Numbered from the stretch's first letter, positions 22,341-33,544 are shown. The stretch: DNA of 64,000 bases from Notospermus geniculatus (GCA_002633025.1 NMRB01000976.1:137209-201208); one strand, 5' to 3'. Program-made: numbers and translations. The notes: generated by a model not told the origin, from the sequence alone.

Positions 22341-23389
22341 TCTGGAGATTGACGTCTTGCTTATTATCATATATTTCAAATACATGTACTACTGGACCAA
22401 TTTTAAACACGGTTTGTACCACATGAAAGTCTGTCTTCTTGGTCATATTTCTGCATCAAAATTTTGGAAATTTGGAAATATCATAATTATGTAATGGCTC
22501 ATTAGAAAAAAACCCAAAAAATCATCTATATATTAATAGCGTAACGCGATTTCTGTCATTTTCCGTTTCTTCTCCGATACCACCGAACGGATTGCCGTGA
22601 TTTTTCACATACACATGCTTCGGGTTTGTCCGAAGACATTCCGCCCACTTTTATTTGCAATATTTCAAAAAATCACATTTTATTCCACTTTTATTTCGGT
22701 TGCTTATCACGATACCGAACGCCAGCGCGCGCCATCTATCGTTAATTGGACACACCACAGGAGTGAAAGATACTCGCCATCAACATGATCTACCGTTTCA
22801 AAACGTGGTGCACGTGTACGTTTTACAATGCATTGAAGCATAGGGTGTATTGTCTTCGAGGCCCTGGTCTACAATTTATTATACACCACTTTGGGTTTGG
22901 GTAGTGGGCATTGTTTTTGCCACCAGTAGGGCCGGCATGTGAAATTATTCCTCAGGATTGATGATGCGATAGCCTTATACATCGTGATTAATTCTGACCC
23001 TTTCACACAGGGGGCTGACTGGCCACCATGTGGTTCACGTGTACATTTTAAAATGCATGGAAGTATCGGGTGGTGAATGTTAATTCGAAAGGAAAACAAG
23101 TTCTCATCCCGCGCATCAAACTTGCTCCATATCAGATCCAGGCTTACCATTCACGCTACAGAGAGTGCAGTTCCCTGTGTACATTGCCTATTCCACGACA
23201 TTCAATACATACATCCCAAGGACAAACATTTGACATGGGCATGCCTATTCCTAAAAAATCCAGTTTTCTCTCTCTCTAGAGCCCAGTCGTACCAGAACAT
23301 ATTCGTCAAAGTAATCCAGGCTCTGACACAAGGTGAAATCAGGGACCGCACACTTACACCAATGTTGCCTTCAAAGAGATCTTATCAGG
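22341..23389. other. Intergenic, old repeat fragments
   Basis: A GTGCACGTGTACGTTTTACAATGCAT-like block near 22807 recurs in diverged form near 23035. No exon was supported. Confidence 0.35.
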
Positions 23390-23585
23390 GTCGCCCCCCC
23401 CCCCTTTTTGGCAGAGCAAAGATTTTTTAGCAAGAAAAATTAAATCACATAAAAATTTGAGTATTTTGCTCTCATGCAGATGCCAGGAAAATGCATCTAA
23501 AACCACTTAAATTGTCATATCATACTGGGGGTGAGCTTCTCACTCTCAGTGCTCGCCACCTCCGTCGAGCTACGCCCCCTTTTCT
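23390..23585. repeat. Dispersed repeat, mate at 24940-25215
   Basis: Both copies carry TTTTTGGCAGAGCA, AATCACATAAAAATT and ATGCCAGGAAAATGCATCTA, and end in a CACCTCCGTC-GAGCTAC block. C/G homopolymer runs begin each copy. Confidence 0.6.
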
Positions 23586-23623
23586 GTCAACCTTGGACCT
23601 GGTGTAATATTTATCATTGCCCC

Positions 23624-23740
23624 CCTAACAGGAATGCCCGGGGAGGCAATGACAAACGGCCGCAATGACAAACGGCCGAATGACAAACGGCCGAAGGCCG
23701 TTTGTCATTGCCTCCCCGGGCATTCTTGTTAGGGGGCAAT
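23624..23740. repeat. Hairpin with tandem GACAAACGGCC units
   Basis: CCCCTAACAGGAATGCCCGG and its near-complement CCGGGCATTCTTGTTAGGGG enclose three AATGACAAACGGCCG units and one inverted unit. It is a near-perfect hairpin of about 45-bp arms. Confidence 0.75.
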
Positions 23741-23877
23741 GAGCGGCATTACAACTATCATGATTATGACTGCCCCCCGTCTGTAAATGCCTCCTCGAGT
23801 CTATTTCATACAGCTATTATTAGGCCTACGTAGAGGTTCGGTTCATTTGAAGGAAATTTTCGGCCTGCGGCCAGCTC

Positions 23878-23960
23878 GCCCCGTGGCCGAGTGGGCTAAG
23901 GCGTCGTTCTAATGATTTCTTTCTTTCCAGGTTTAGGTAGATCGATCCCCAGCACAGGAC
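23878..23960 (+). repeat. tRNA-like sequence, probable SINE
   Basis: CCGTGGCCGAGTGGGCTAAG looks like a Ser/Leu-type A box. The B-box region is poor (AGATCGATCCCC) and followed by pyrimidine-rich sequence. It is not a convincing functional tRNA. Confidence 0.4.
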
Positions 23961-24276
23961 TTTCTTTCTCGTCGTTTTCATTGTACATGTACTAATGTTA
24001 ATGTTATGCACATGCTCGGCTGTTTCCCCTTGTTGGTATGCTATTGTTACTTGTCCTACTCATACAAGAATCGTTGTTTTGCGATAACTTATAGGCCTCG
24101 TTTTTCTCTTTATTTTTTTACTCTGATTTTAATTATTCTTTTCCACTGACACCTAAATATCTGACAGTTAGGCCTTCACGCATGTATTTTTTTCTACCAT
24201 TTACGTCATCCCAAATCGTGATTGGTACAAATGTATGACCACAGTGGCTTGGGTGGACGCGAGACAGTATGGTTGG

Positions 24277-24380
24277 TTAGGGTTATAACCCTAACCCTAA
24301 TTACGGTGACAACCCTAACCCTAATTACGGTGACACCTCTAACCCACTAACCCTAATTACGGTGATAACCCTAACCTAAA
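24277..24380. repeat. Interstitial telomere-like tandem repeat
   Basis: Units of about 24 bp, AACCCTAACCCTAATTACGG plus TGAC, repeat roughly four times with variants. The TTAGGG-type core is embedded in a longer unit, so this is a minisatellite, not a chromosome end. Confidence 0.75.
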
Positions 24381-24511
24381 ATAGATAACTCGCTTATCTA
24401 TTTTTGCCCTACCGTAACCCACCCCTACTGCCTCGCGTCAGGTCCTTGTGGGTATGACAGCTGTGCAGAGGAGACGCACTACGTTAATACAGCACAGAGT
24501 TTTGCTACTCT

Positions 24512-25699
24512 TAATAGAGTTGTCCTCTGAACGGAACAGTTCAATGTTCCAACTGTGCCAGATTATAAGGGTATTGTAGACTAATCCCCCCTAATGAAAT
24601 GCATGAACAACCATAGCGAAACTGACGCCAATTAAAATGCTTTACATGCGGTTACAAGCTTAAGCTGGAAATCATGGGTGATCAACATTGAGTTAATGTT
24701 CAAATTGGCCAAATGACTGCATTGCCAATAGGAAAACAATGTTTACTAGTGGATTATCGTTACAATGAACTGTGCTGGGAACGTTCCAGGCATTGTTTGA
24801 TTGTGGTGCGCTCAGAACAGTTCCGATAAGAACACTCGGGAGCAGAACAGTTACTCTGCCGGTGTGAAAGGAATCGAAGTCCCCTGGTATCAAAGTCCGG
24901 TCTTATTGGTCAGCGAGGGATTAGAAACACTGAAAAACTTTACACCTGATCCAGGTTGGGGGGGGGGGCGTACGCCCCCTATTTTTGGCAGAGCAGTGAT
25001 TTTTTTTAGCAAAAAAAATTTAATCACATAAAAATTCAAGTATTTTGCTCTCAGATGCCAGGAAAATGCATCTAAAAGCACTTAAAATTGTCAAATTTTT
25101 ATGAGGGAGGGCCCCAGCCCCCCCCCCGTTTGGGCTTCTGCTATACATGTAGGTGCTCACCACCTCCGTCAGGCGACGTCGAGCTACATGTACGCCTCAC
25201 TTTCTGTCAATCCGGGATCCGGCCGTGATAGCAGCAAGAGATCGCGTGGGTGATCACCTACCTCCAGTCTAGATCCCGAGAGAAGGTTTGCTTATAATTT
25301 TGAAAATTTGAGAAACACAGAAGAACTACATTATGTTTGCAGGTTACAAACCCGAGCTGGTTGAGATTCTAATCTCTGGCGCTTGGTTTCTAGCCACGCC
25401 CCTCAATCCGTCATTCAACAATTAAGTGGATACTTTTTACAGGGGGATACTCTTTACTGTTACACCGGTAATACTTCACTATTTGCACATGACTGGACTG
25501 TGATTAATAAAATGTGTGTGTAACAGAACCCACTTCAACGACCTCATGGTTCATTCCTAATCTTATTAACAGCCAAGTGCAAACAGGCGTTACACGACCT
25601 ATTAGTTAGTGGTGAAAGACCTATCATGTAATACCATAGTCAGATTACATTGAGCAGTTGGAACTCTGGAACAGTCCCGTTCAGACGACAACTCTATTA
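24512..25699. mobile_element. TIR element with TAATAGAGTTGTC ends, 1.19 kb
   Basis: Left TAATAGAGTTGTCCTCTGAA and right TTCAGACGACAACTCTATTA are inverted, with similarity extending about 50 bp. It contains the repeat copy at 24940. The solo end GACAACTCTATTA at 56129 suggests a family. No transposase was seen. Confidence 0.6.
24940..25215. repeat. Dispersed repeat, mate of 23390-23585
   Basis: Same block order as at 23390, with poly-G and poly-C runs. It is nested in the 24512-25699 element. Confidence 0.6.
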
Positions 25700-25848
25700 G
25701 GGAGTTCAAGAAATCAAACGAAAATGTTAACTTACGAACGCTTTTTTCCGAAAATGTCACATGTAATATATAATTTGGGGAATTCGCAGTATGAAAAGTA
25801 ACGTTGTCGTAAAGTTAAACGTTTATCGTTTGATTTCTTAAATTCCCT
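25699..25848. mobile_element. MITE with AGGGAGTT ends, 150 bp
   Basis: Left AGGGAGTTCAAGAAATCAAA and right TTTGATTTCTTAAATTCCCT are inverted, and ATT flanks both sides. A longer relative lies at 43569-43950. Confidence 0.7.
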
Positions 25849-26149
25849 ATTGTTCGAATTATTGATTGCGAAGGAAATTAAAATAGACTTTCTCTGTTCA
25901 TCAATTATTGACCAAAAATTAATATAAAAAAAACGAAACAAAATAATCTAGTAATACAAGAAACAGTCGTGGCAAAGTATTAATGGAAAGAATACTGAGA
26001 TACATATACATTAATTAGCCTGTGCATTGCATTGATACAGTACAAGGAGAAGAACGAAAAAGATGAAAGTCCTGTGTTTCCTGTATAGGCCTACATAGAC
26101 TGATCACCACTGAAGCATGGAAGGGGGCATTGATAATCAATTTTCTTGG
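25849..26149. other. AT-rich sequence, nothing recognised
   Basis: No ORF, element end or splice-bounded exon was recognised. Confidence 0.4.
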
Positions 26150-26545
26150 AAACGGAATTGATTTTAGCTGCCCCAGGGGGGCAATAAAAAACGGGACTTA
26201 GTCTATTTTTCATTGCCCCCCCCCCCGGCAATGAAAAACAGAAATTTGTGATTATGAATGCCCGGTCGGGCAATAAGAAGGGGAGGCATTCTGAGTCATT
26301 ACACCGGTGTAATAGATCAGACTGCCCTACACATAGGATGCCCGATCGGGCATCCTGTACTAAAAATTTCCGATATTAATTGTCCGATAGGGCAATGAAA
26401 ATAAACTAAGTCCTGATTATATTTGCCCTCCCTGGGCAATCATTGCCCCCGGGCAATGAAAAATAGAAATTTGTGATTATGAATGCCCGGTCGGGCAATA
26501 AGATGGGGAGGCATTCTGAGTCATTACACCGGCTTTGGATTTTAT
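26150..26545. repeat. Cluster of GGGCAAT / TGCCCGATCGGGCA palindromes
   Basis: Many inverted GCCC-GGGC words occur, including TGCCCGATCGGGCA and ATTGCCCCCGGGCAAT. An 80-bp block at 26226-26303 recurs almost exactly at 26454-26532 as a direct repeat. GC-rich palindromes are spaced by AT-rich sequence. Confidence 0.65.
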
Positions 26546-26623
26546 GCGATGATCATAGGCATATTTAAACTCGATTCACTTCATCGAGACTGGTCGAAGT
26601 GATGAGCGCCTCGCCGAGTCGTA

Positions 26624-27069
26624 GTTTGGTTCCCGAACCCACCGCCAGGACTATGAGGGTTCGGTACTGGCTTTCCGTTGACACCGAGATTTCTGGTGTC
26701 TAACGTCACGAGAGGAGCTCCAACCCACGCCGTTGTCATGTGAGCAGTAGACAAAATGGCGGACATGCGACATCAACATGTTGGAGTTGAGCAAAGATTT
26801 TTTTATGCGAATTCGAATTAATTTCGAAGTTTTCATTACATTCAAAGAGTAATCTTGCCCAGATAAACTGTTCACGCGATGTGTGCTACAGATATCTAAA
26901 GCCTAAGCAGCTTGAATGCTTGCGAGAAGCGTTGCTATTCGATACAATGGCCGTTCTCCCGACTGGATATGGGATTCCCCAGTTTTACAAATAGTAACGC
27001 CATAAAAGAAAATGCTCAGAAGCCAATAACGAACCCTCATAGCCCTGGCGGTGGGTTCGGGAACCAAAC
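26624..27069. mobile_element. TA-flanked MITE with about 55-bp inverted ends
   Basis: GTTTGGTTCCCGAACCCACC at the left and its complement at the right are flanked by TA (26622-26623, 27070-27071). The inverted similarity extends to GAGGGTTCG and CCAGTAC-like sequence. It has no ORF. Confidence 0.75.
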
Positions 27070-27919
27070 TAGCTGAGTCGCTCACTTGGGAAAACTCCCG
27101 GCATGCATTTCGTTTCCTTTCTTTCAAAATGGCTGGACATGGACACGCCAGACCAACACGCTATACATGGAGTATTTCACGACTACATGTAGAACGCCAC
27201 AGTACACTGCAACACCTTTCCCCGAGGAAGCGCAAATATTGTTGGGAAATTCGCCTTTACTGGGCATGCTCACAATCCCCAAGAGAAGCGCCAAAAACTT
27301 ACCCGAGGAGGCTCTCCGAACACGTTACCTATGTAGCACCCATAGGGTCTTTCACGTGAAACTATCAGAAACATGAAATCTCGTTCCAGAATGGATATAA
27401 ACGGAGATAAAGTTGTGTCTGAGTGCAGGTGTCATAAACTTTGTGCGTGGCCTGCTCCACACGGGAAGGGTTAACTTTAATAAACTTCACAGATAATTTT
27501 ATTCGACCTCCGACCAACACGCCTTGGAAATTTGAACACCTTCGGAAGAAGTGAAACAACAGTGTATTACTACCACGACGACTTGCGATATGGTGTTTAG
27601 TACGCAGATTACGCAGTTGGAAGGTTTATTTCAGATACTATTCTGATAAGGGACCCCCACAAACCACCACCACTAGTACCCAACCTATTTTTAACACCTC
27701 TCCTCACCGCTACCGCAGGCTGTAGGCCTAGTAATAAAACCGGAACAATTATCTCGTAAAATTTGCGGTGTGACTGATGGCTTGCAATGCAATACCCTGA
27801 TAACAAAGGGCGATCTTGTTTGGCCGGTGGCCATCTGTGTGTAGTTCGTTTTGTTATATTGCAGAACAGCGGTGAGCATATTATCCAGACTGTCAGTGTA
27901 ACCTCTACTCGACGTTTTC
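27070..27919. other. Upstream of the GPCR-like ORF, no gene supported
   Basis: Overlapping short frames on both strands. No element ends and no clear promoter were found. Confidence 0.4.
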
Positions 27920-28372
27920 ATGGCAAAGTACACCGAGTCCAGCAGCATCGGCTATGATGTTGACTCCTTTATCTCCTTGAGGCCACGGACATATAGTCTG
28001 AGGAGTCTACATGATTTCTGGGAGGCCCGGCTTGCTATGGCCCTCGTCGATTACGTCGCTCCCTTCATTTTATTCGCAGGTACCATTTTAAACATTGCAA
28101 CAATCTGTACCGTCGTGAGTGGGCACATCGGTAACTCTTCTACTCGAATTCTCTTGATTTCACTGTATTATATAATTATTGTGATAGACTATCAATATTA
28201 TGGAGCTCCTCGTCATACCTCAGCGCTCCTTTACCTCTTCCGTTACTCCGCACAGATAATGTCTTGTTCTAACAGTGCCATTAACTTCCCTCTCTATTGT
28301 GTAAGCGGTTCTCAGTTTCGCAAGGCTTTCATTTCACAGTTGAGAAATTTGTTTCTGGCAAAAGGATCATGA
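27920..28372 (+). pseudogene. Rhodopsin-family GPCR with TM2-TM6 missing
   Basis: An intact 150-codon ORF starts at ATG 27920. Residues of about 43-67 (YVAPFILFAGTILNIATICT) form TM1 with the conserved Asn. The first intracellular loop and the start of TM2 (STRILLISL) follow. The sequence then jumps to a segment typical of the third extracellular loop and TM7: LLYLFRYSAQIMSCSNSAIN, then FPLYCVSGSQFRKAF, a variant of NSxxNFxLYCxxGxxFR. The TM7 pattern is usual in peptide and GPR139-like receptors. A full receptor would be about 350-400 residues, so roughly 200 are gone while the frame stays open. Probably a pseudogene by internal deletion, but a truncated product is possible. Confidence 0.7.
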
Positions 28373-28654
28373 TCATTGTTGGCCTAGACTCAATTTATAT
28401 ACATACAATTCACTGTCTGAATACATGTGTACCAATTCCGGGCATACGGCCTTCACGGCACCCCTTTATCTCTCCTCTCTGCTCAAAGTTCATTCTCCGC
28501 CTGTTGCAGAGTCCACTGGAGTCGGCGGACGAACGCGGAATCGTGATCGTGAAGCAAGGGAGTTTTGCGATGGAGCATTGCTACTGAAGACTGGAACATT
28601 TCAGCACAAGAACTTTTGCAAACGTTCTTTTGCTTACTATGCTCTTTTTCTTTC
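28373..28654. other. Downstream of GPCR-like ORF, no gene supported
   Basis: The frames here have no recognised similarity. The last part leads into the LINE remnant at 28655. Confidence 0.4.
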
Positions 28655-28753
28655 TGGAATGCACTCACGCTCGAAATTAGATCCACACCGACTCGTGAAC
28701 GCTTAAAAATTCTTTTAAAAACACGTCTTTTTTGTCAGCACTACAATGACTGA
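28655..28753 (+). pseudogene. C-terminal remnant of a LINE ORF2
   Basis: The frame SFWNALTLEIRSTPTRERLK, then ILLKTRLF and a stop at 28753, matches the usual end of LINE reverse-transcriptase ORFs (WNxLPxxIR...FKxxLKTxLF). The rest of the element is absent, consistent with a 5'-truncated insertion. Confidence 0.6.
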
Positions 28754-28794
28754 TTATTGTCTCGTACTTCGTTTGGTTTTTTGACTGTTTTAAG

Positions 28795-29275
28795 GTCGAT
28801 CTATACCCATTGCGTGGCACCAAACTGCCCAACTTAAATTACTCATTGATAACAATGATTACAAAAACATTTCTGGTACGGTACGTTACGTATGAAGCAT
28901 CTAAGTGAACTGTCACCCTAAATAACTGGATCCTATTTCCGGATTACCCATAAAAATGACCTTTTTGGAAAGGCCAAAAAAAAATTCCTTGAGCAATTTT
29001 ACGTCAACATGCTATGTTGCATCGAAGCAAGCTCTTTTGCAAAAGACGCAGACATACCTAGCCCATGTCGGTATAACCGCAGATTTTTTTAAAAAGACGC
29101 TAATCATGCTTATAATTAACAAAGTTTAGCTTTTACTGCACATAATTTTCTCTGTTTCGGGAATTTCGCGGACATCTACTTCAAAACCCCCAAATCGGCT
29201 GTTATACGTACAAGCTCCACTTGGTGAACAGCACATTTCCATTTTCAAACTTTGAAAAATGTTTATTGGGGGACG
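28795..29275 (+). repeat. 480-bp dispersed repeat, inverted copy at 46075-46560
   Basis: It starts TAAGGTCGATCTATACCCAT and ends near the AAACTTTGAAAAATG block. The copy at 46075-46560 is inverted and largely collinear. In the right-hand copy this unit forms the interior of a TIR element. Confidence 0.7.
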
Positions 29276-29400
29276 TGGTAAACAAAACAAAACCCCTCAG
29301 GGAAGGTATTTATCGCGCTGTAAACCACCCCTCGGGATTGCTCGGAGGTCAAACACACCAACCCTCCGTCGAAAAACCAGGTTTCCGGTAACGTGACATT
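29276..29400. repeat. Repeat fragment, inverted mate at 32460-32565
   Basis: GGAAGGTATTTATCGCGCTG and AACCACCCCTCGGGATTGCT occur here. The complement is found at 32460-32565. Confidence 0.55.
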
Positions 29401-29541
29401 TTACCCTTTAATGTATTATCGAATAGTGTGACTGAACTTCTTGACGTATTGACGTCATTCCAACGGCAGCGTGTAGCAGAGATGTAGGAGAAGAATTGCA
29501 TGCATGGACGTTGTTATTGCGTAAGAATTAATTAAGTTATA

Positions 29542-30077
29542 AGTGAAACCCCTGTAAGTGGACCATGCGTGGGACTGGGTCAACTTGGTCCACATAGAGG
29601 GGTGGTCCACATAAAGGGGGTTTCTCGAAATATTGGAGTCCTACAGTTGCAATGTAAGAACTTTACAAGACTCTAGTTTATTTTATTTTAATTACCGGTA
29701 CCCCCTTCGATATGTGAGTAAGTCCTTCAATGTTGATTAGCTTGACTGAGTTTTGTTTAGTTTACACCTAAGATTGTTTGTTTACACATGGGACCAACAA
29801 AAAGTCACATGGCACCAGGCTAAGGTGTAAAATCTAGCTTTTGCATGTGTTTTGTGTAACGATGGACCACGCGAATACCTAGATTTTGCATCTTCTGGTC
29901 CACATAGAGGGGTCACCATGCACTTTGGGACCCTACTTTTGGTGGTCCAGGTCGAGGTAGAGGGGTGGTCCACTTAGCTAAAGGAAAATGTGAAGGATGT
30001 ATTTGGGACCGACAAAAATCGATCCACATAGAGGGGTGGTCCACATACAGGGATGGTCCACATGAGGGGTTTCACTG
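29542..30077. mobile_element. MITE with AGTGAAACCCC ends and GGTCCACATAGAGGGG motifs
   Basis: AGTGAAACCCCTGTAAGTGG at the left and GAGGGGTTTCACTGTA at the right are inverted, flanked by TA. The interior has several copies of GGTCCACATAGAGGGG in both halves. Ends of the type TACAGTGAAACC are known from MITEs in many invertebrates (recalled, not checked). Confidence 0.65.
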
Positions 30078-30492
30078 TAATTAATTTATTACGCAATATC
30101 GAAATATGACCAATTTTTTTGGGTTTCTTCCTCAATATCTCCGAAAGTAACAATGATATAGCGACGCCTATGCATGGGTTTGTTTGTAGTCTATGGTGTG
30201 AGGAATGTGTCTACCAAATTTCAAGTTTGTAGCTTTAACCCCTTCCAGTCCACGTTCATTTAAAGTTGTCAAAACACGAATTTCAGAAAATGCCTTTTTT
30301 GTCATTTGGTGTACTCTGACGCGAGATACCATGAATAACGATTCCAACGAATGATTTGGTCATTTTACCATTCACCATTGCGAAAATTGGCACAAATCAG
30401 CTCCTCTAAACCCTTCTGCAATCAATAAGACTATTATATCTTGACATGGATTGTATGCTATCATACACTATAATATGTACATTTGTGCCTAC
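30078..30492. other. No gene recognised
   Basis: Includes an ATATCTCCGAAAGTAACAAT-type stretch. No exon or element ends were recognised. Confidence 0.4.
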
Positions 30493-30624
30493 CTTCGACT
30501 TGGGGACGAGATTGGTCGTTCGGTAGCCTTCGTGAATCGTGACTGCATGCCCATCGGAAATGTTCGGCAGTGTCCGGAATACACGAGCAAGTGTTGATGA
30601 AAAATAGCCTGGTTTCACTAGCAT
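30493..30624 (-). CDS. Possible exon of an unidentified gene
   Basis: A 132-base open block (44 codons) lies between a pyrimidine-rich acceptor CCCAACGCCATCTGTAG and a GTAGGC donor. It reads MLVKPGYFSSTLARVFRTLP and then HEGYRTTNLVPKSK. Its family is not recognised. It lies upstream of the signal-peptide exon at 21740 on the same strand, so it is more likely part of another gene. A chance frame remains possible. Confidence 0.3.
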
Positions 30625-30839
30625 CTACAGATGGCGTTGGGGTGGGGGAGTGTGAGGCCAGGTACGCGGTAATCAAACAGCCCTGAATTCCGAGTTTTTG
30701 TGACGTCACCAACCATTGATATCACGTGATTTCATGACAAGATGGCGAGAAAAGCTTGGATTTTTCTTTCATTTCTAATGCTGGGGTAGGCGCTATAAGT
30801 TTGCGAACTTTGTTGAATAAGGTTTGTAACGGTTTAGGT

Positions 30840-30958
30840 AGTTTACGAGATCACACGCTAACGATAACGCATACGTTAACGATATTTTTTGTACATGAAA
30901 TACATGCAAGAAATAGCGTTAACGTAAGCGTTATCGTTAGCGTGTGATCTCTTAAACT
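30840..30958. repeat. Short foldback hairpin (42-bp arms)
   Basis: AGTTTACGAGATCACACGCT through GTTAACG at 30840-30881 pairs with 30917-30958 with few mismatches. The loop is 35 bp. The stem is rich in CGATAACG / CGTTAACG words. Confidence 0.75.
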
Positions 30959-31129
30959 CTGTATTATCATTTGCATTTCGGAACACAAAAGGTCAATATA
31001 CTTATTCCTCTGTTCACTCATGATAAACTTGCTTTATAGAGGAATCCCAAGTGCCGTCATCTGGACGTGAAGTTGACCACGTGTTTCCTGAATGAACGTC
31101 AAAATGACGCAATGCCATCCGACGATGAA

Positions 31130-32282
31130 ATGGTCCATGGAACATGTGCTCACTGGGTTGGACATAATAGTCTAATGACAAAGGGAGGTACATATCAGTT
31201 ATGAGCAATCTGGGTCCAGTCATTCCCAGGTAGGACTTTGATGATTTTCGGGTTACGCCACCTGGCGGCCATATTGGATGTCCGATCGGGCCGAAACTTC
31301 ACATGGACATAAAGGTCATCTGCAGGGGCCACATATCACATTGGAGCGCTTTCGGTTAAGGCGTTCCTGAGTTAACAGCACTTTGATGATTTTTGGGTTA
31401 CGCCACCTGGTGGCCATGTTTGAAGTCAAATCAGGCCGAAATTTGACATGCATGTAAAGGTCATCTAGATGGAGGTAAATATCAAATTTGAGCACTCTGC
31501 GTCAAGCCGTTCCTGCGTAATAGCACTTACATTGTACTTGATTTTCAGGTTACGCCACCTGGCGGCCATACTGGATGTCAAATCGGGCCGAAACTTGGTA
31601 TTTTTTTAAGGTACCCCTCCAATGCCTGTTTATGCAAGATATGAAGTCACTCGGTGAAATAATGACAAAATGTGGCAGGTTCGTCACTTTTGTCGAACTT
31701 TGACCTCTGTGACCTTGAAAAATAGGTCAAATCAAAAACCCGTCATATATGTTATGTATCCTTATTAGCTACACCTATGATAAAAATTTGGAGATGATCT
31801 AGTCATTAGTTCAGGAGTTATTGCACTTTTTGTGTTTTTGGTTTCCGCCACCTGGTGGCCAAACTGAGAGTCGAATGGGACCGAAACTTGGTGCCGTGGG
31901 TCATTGGACCTGTCAGAGTGGCGCAATGGAAACATCGGCGCCTGTCACCTCTGAGGTCGCGGGTTCGATTCCCGGTCGGATCCGTGTCTCATGTGATAGA
32001 GAGGGCGACTCTCTTTGACAGCGCAGGTTTCCTCCGGGCACTCCGGTTTCCTCCTGCATTACATTAAAATCGCCCAATATTGTCTATAGAACCAATAATG
32101 CCGAATTTGGCGCTCGGTTCTCAACTCAATATTTTATTGGACCTAGGGGTATATATGTACCAAGTTTCAGATCAACAGCTCCAGCGGTTACGGAACGTGC
32201 CCTGCTAACGGAACACGACGACGACGATGACGGACGACGGACGCTGCACCATTGTAATAGCTCACCCCAGTGAGCTAAAAAT
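31130..32282 (-). repeat. AGCTCACC-family element, copy F, split by a SINE
   Basis: It starts AATGGTCCATGGAACATGTG and ends CCCAGTGAGCTAAAAATTA, the reverse of copy A. A SINE at 31912-32135 interrupts it. A perfect DR3-like motif is at 31701-31715. Confidence 0.75.
31912..32135 (+). mobile_element. tRNA-derived SINE with 9-bp target duplication
   Basis: A tRNA-like head with A-box AGTGGCGCAATGG and perfect B-box GGTTCGATTCC is followed by a body with GGTTTCCTCCGGGCACTCCG. ATTGGACCT flanks both ends (31903-31911 and 32136-32144). The host repeat is uninterrupted in its other copies, which confirms the insertion. The TTTCCTCCGGG-CTCCGG body motif recurs in many fish and invertebrate SINEs (recalled). 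Confidence 0.85.
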
Positions 32283-32834
32283 TATATATTTCAACTAAAC
32301 ACTCGTCGACCACGTCTTTCCCAGAGCCCGCGTAACCGCATAATCCGATGAGATGTATGGTTTTTGTGAAAATGATCTCACCAGTGGTTCGTAATCCACT
32401 TTTATGTCATCTGATACCACCCTTTGTTGGAACCACCTTTGTTTCACATCAGACCACCGGTCGGGGGACCCCGGTTTGACTTCCGAGCAATCCCGAGGGG
32501 TGGTTTACAGCGCGATAAATACCTTCCCTGAGGGGTTTGGGTTTGTTGACCACGTTCCCCCATATCCAGTTACCTTGAAAATAAATGCGACATGTATGGC
32601 GCTTGATTTGAAAAGTGATCATGGGTGTGCACATCATGGGTGTGCACATCATGGGTGTGCACTGATTCCCTAGATGCATGGCTCCATTATGGTGATTTTT
32701 TTGCAAGATGTTCATTTTTGGAGACCCACAAAAACTATTTTTGTGCCTCAAGATAATAAATATTCTAATTAGATCACATTTCCAGGAGAAGTTCCATGGT
32801 TACCAACTATAGCACCAATGCGTATTAACGCCGA
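32283..32834. other. Repeat fragments, no gene
   Basis: 32460-32565 is the inverted mate of 29276-29400. At 32624-32660 a 15-bp unit CATGGGTGTGCACAT is repeated three times. Confidence 0.5.
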
Positions 32835-33210
32835 AAGGGTAAATGTCGTCCTGGGTATATACAAAGATTACCCAGGATCTTAATCTTCACTAAAACAATA
32901 CCCTGAGTAGCCTGGGTGTACTTTCGGTAGCCGAACATCACCCAGCATCCGCAATCAGTGCTTAGGAACGAGTCCTATTTAGAAATCCCGTGGAATCTCG
33001 CGGTCTCGTGCCGCAGGAATTGTTGAGTGTAGCTGTTCATGACATTCTTCAGGCGGTCATGTGACCACGGGCGAGACAACCTCGAATCCAGGTGTCATAC
33101 TACGATGCTGGGTGATGTTCCGATACCGAAAGTACACCCAGGGTAGTATTTTAGTGAAGACTGAGATCCTGGGTAATCTTTGTATATACCCAGGACGACA
33201 TTTACCCTTT
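32835..33210. mobile_element. TIR element with about 110-bp arms
   Basis: AAGGGTAAATGTCGTCCTGG at the left is inverted at the right, and pairing continues through CACCCAGCATC near 32949 / GATGCTGGGTG near 33103. The short CGTATTAAC word is found outside both ends. It has no ORF. Confidence 0.75.
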
Positions 33211-33544
33211 CAGCCGTATTAACTGTTCAGACTGAGATCGGTTTGGCATCGCGCCAAACCGCTTCAACGAAATCGGTTTGTTAACCGAACTTAATGCGCA
33301 TCAACCGAAGTGTATCAGCTAAATTCACAAGCATCAGGCAGAGTGCGGATTTAAGATTCAGACAGGATGTGCGATTTTTAACCCAAATTTCCTCATGGAC
33401 ATTCCGCACGTTAAAATTCGCATCTGCCTTGGAATATCCAATTCGCACGGTGCAAATGTGTGCGAAATTTGGACAAGGCCCCTTAGTAACCCTTGGACTT
33501 AAAAAGGGTATTCGATTATATTTTTTGGTTCGGAACAATTAGGC
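33211..33544. other. No gene supported
   Basis: Open frames on both strands cover the same 250 bp without similarity that I recognise. Confidence 0.4.

Noticed and set aside
24277-24380. True telomere
   Set aside because: It is short, internal and has a longer mixed unit.
33281-33542. Overlapping frames on both strands
   Set aside because: Each mirrors the other with no family signal.
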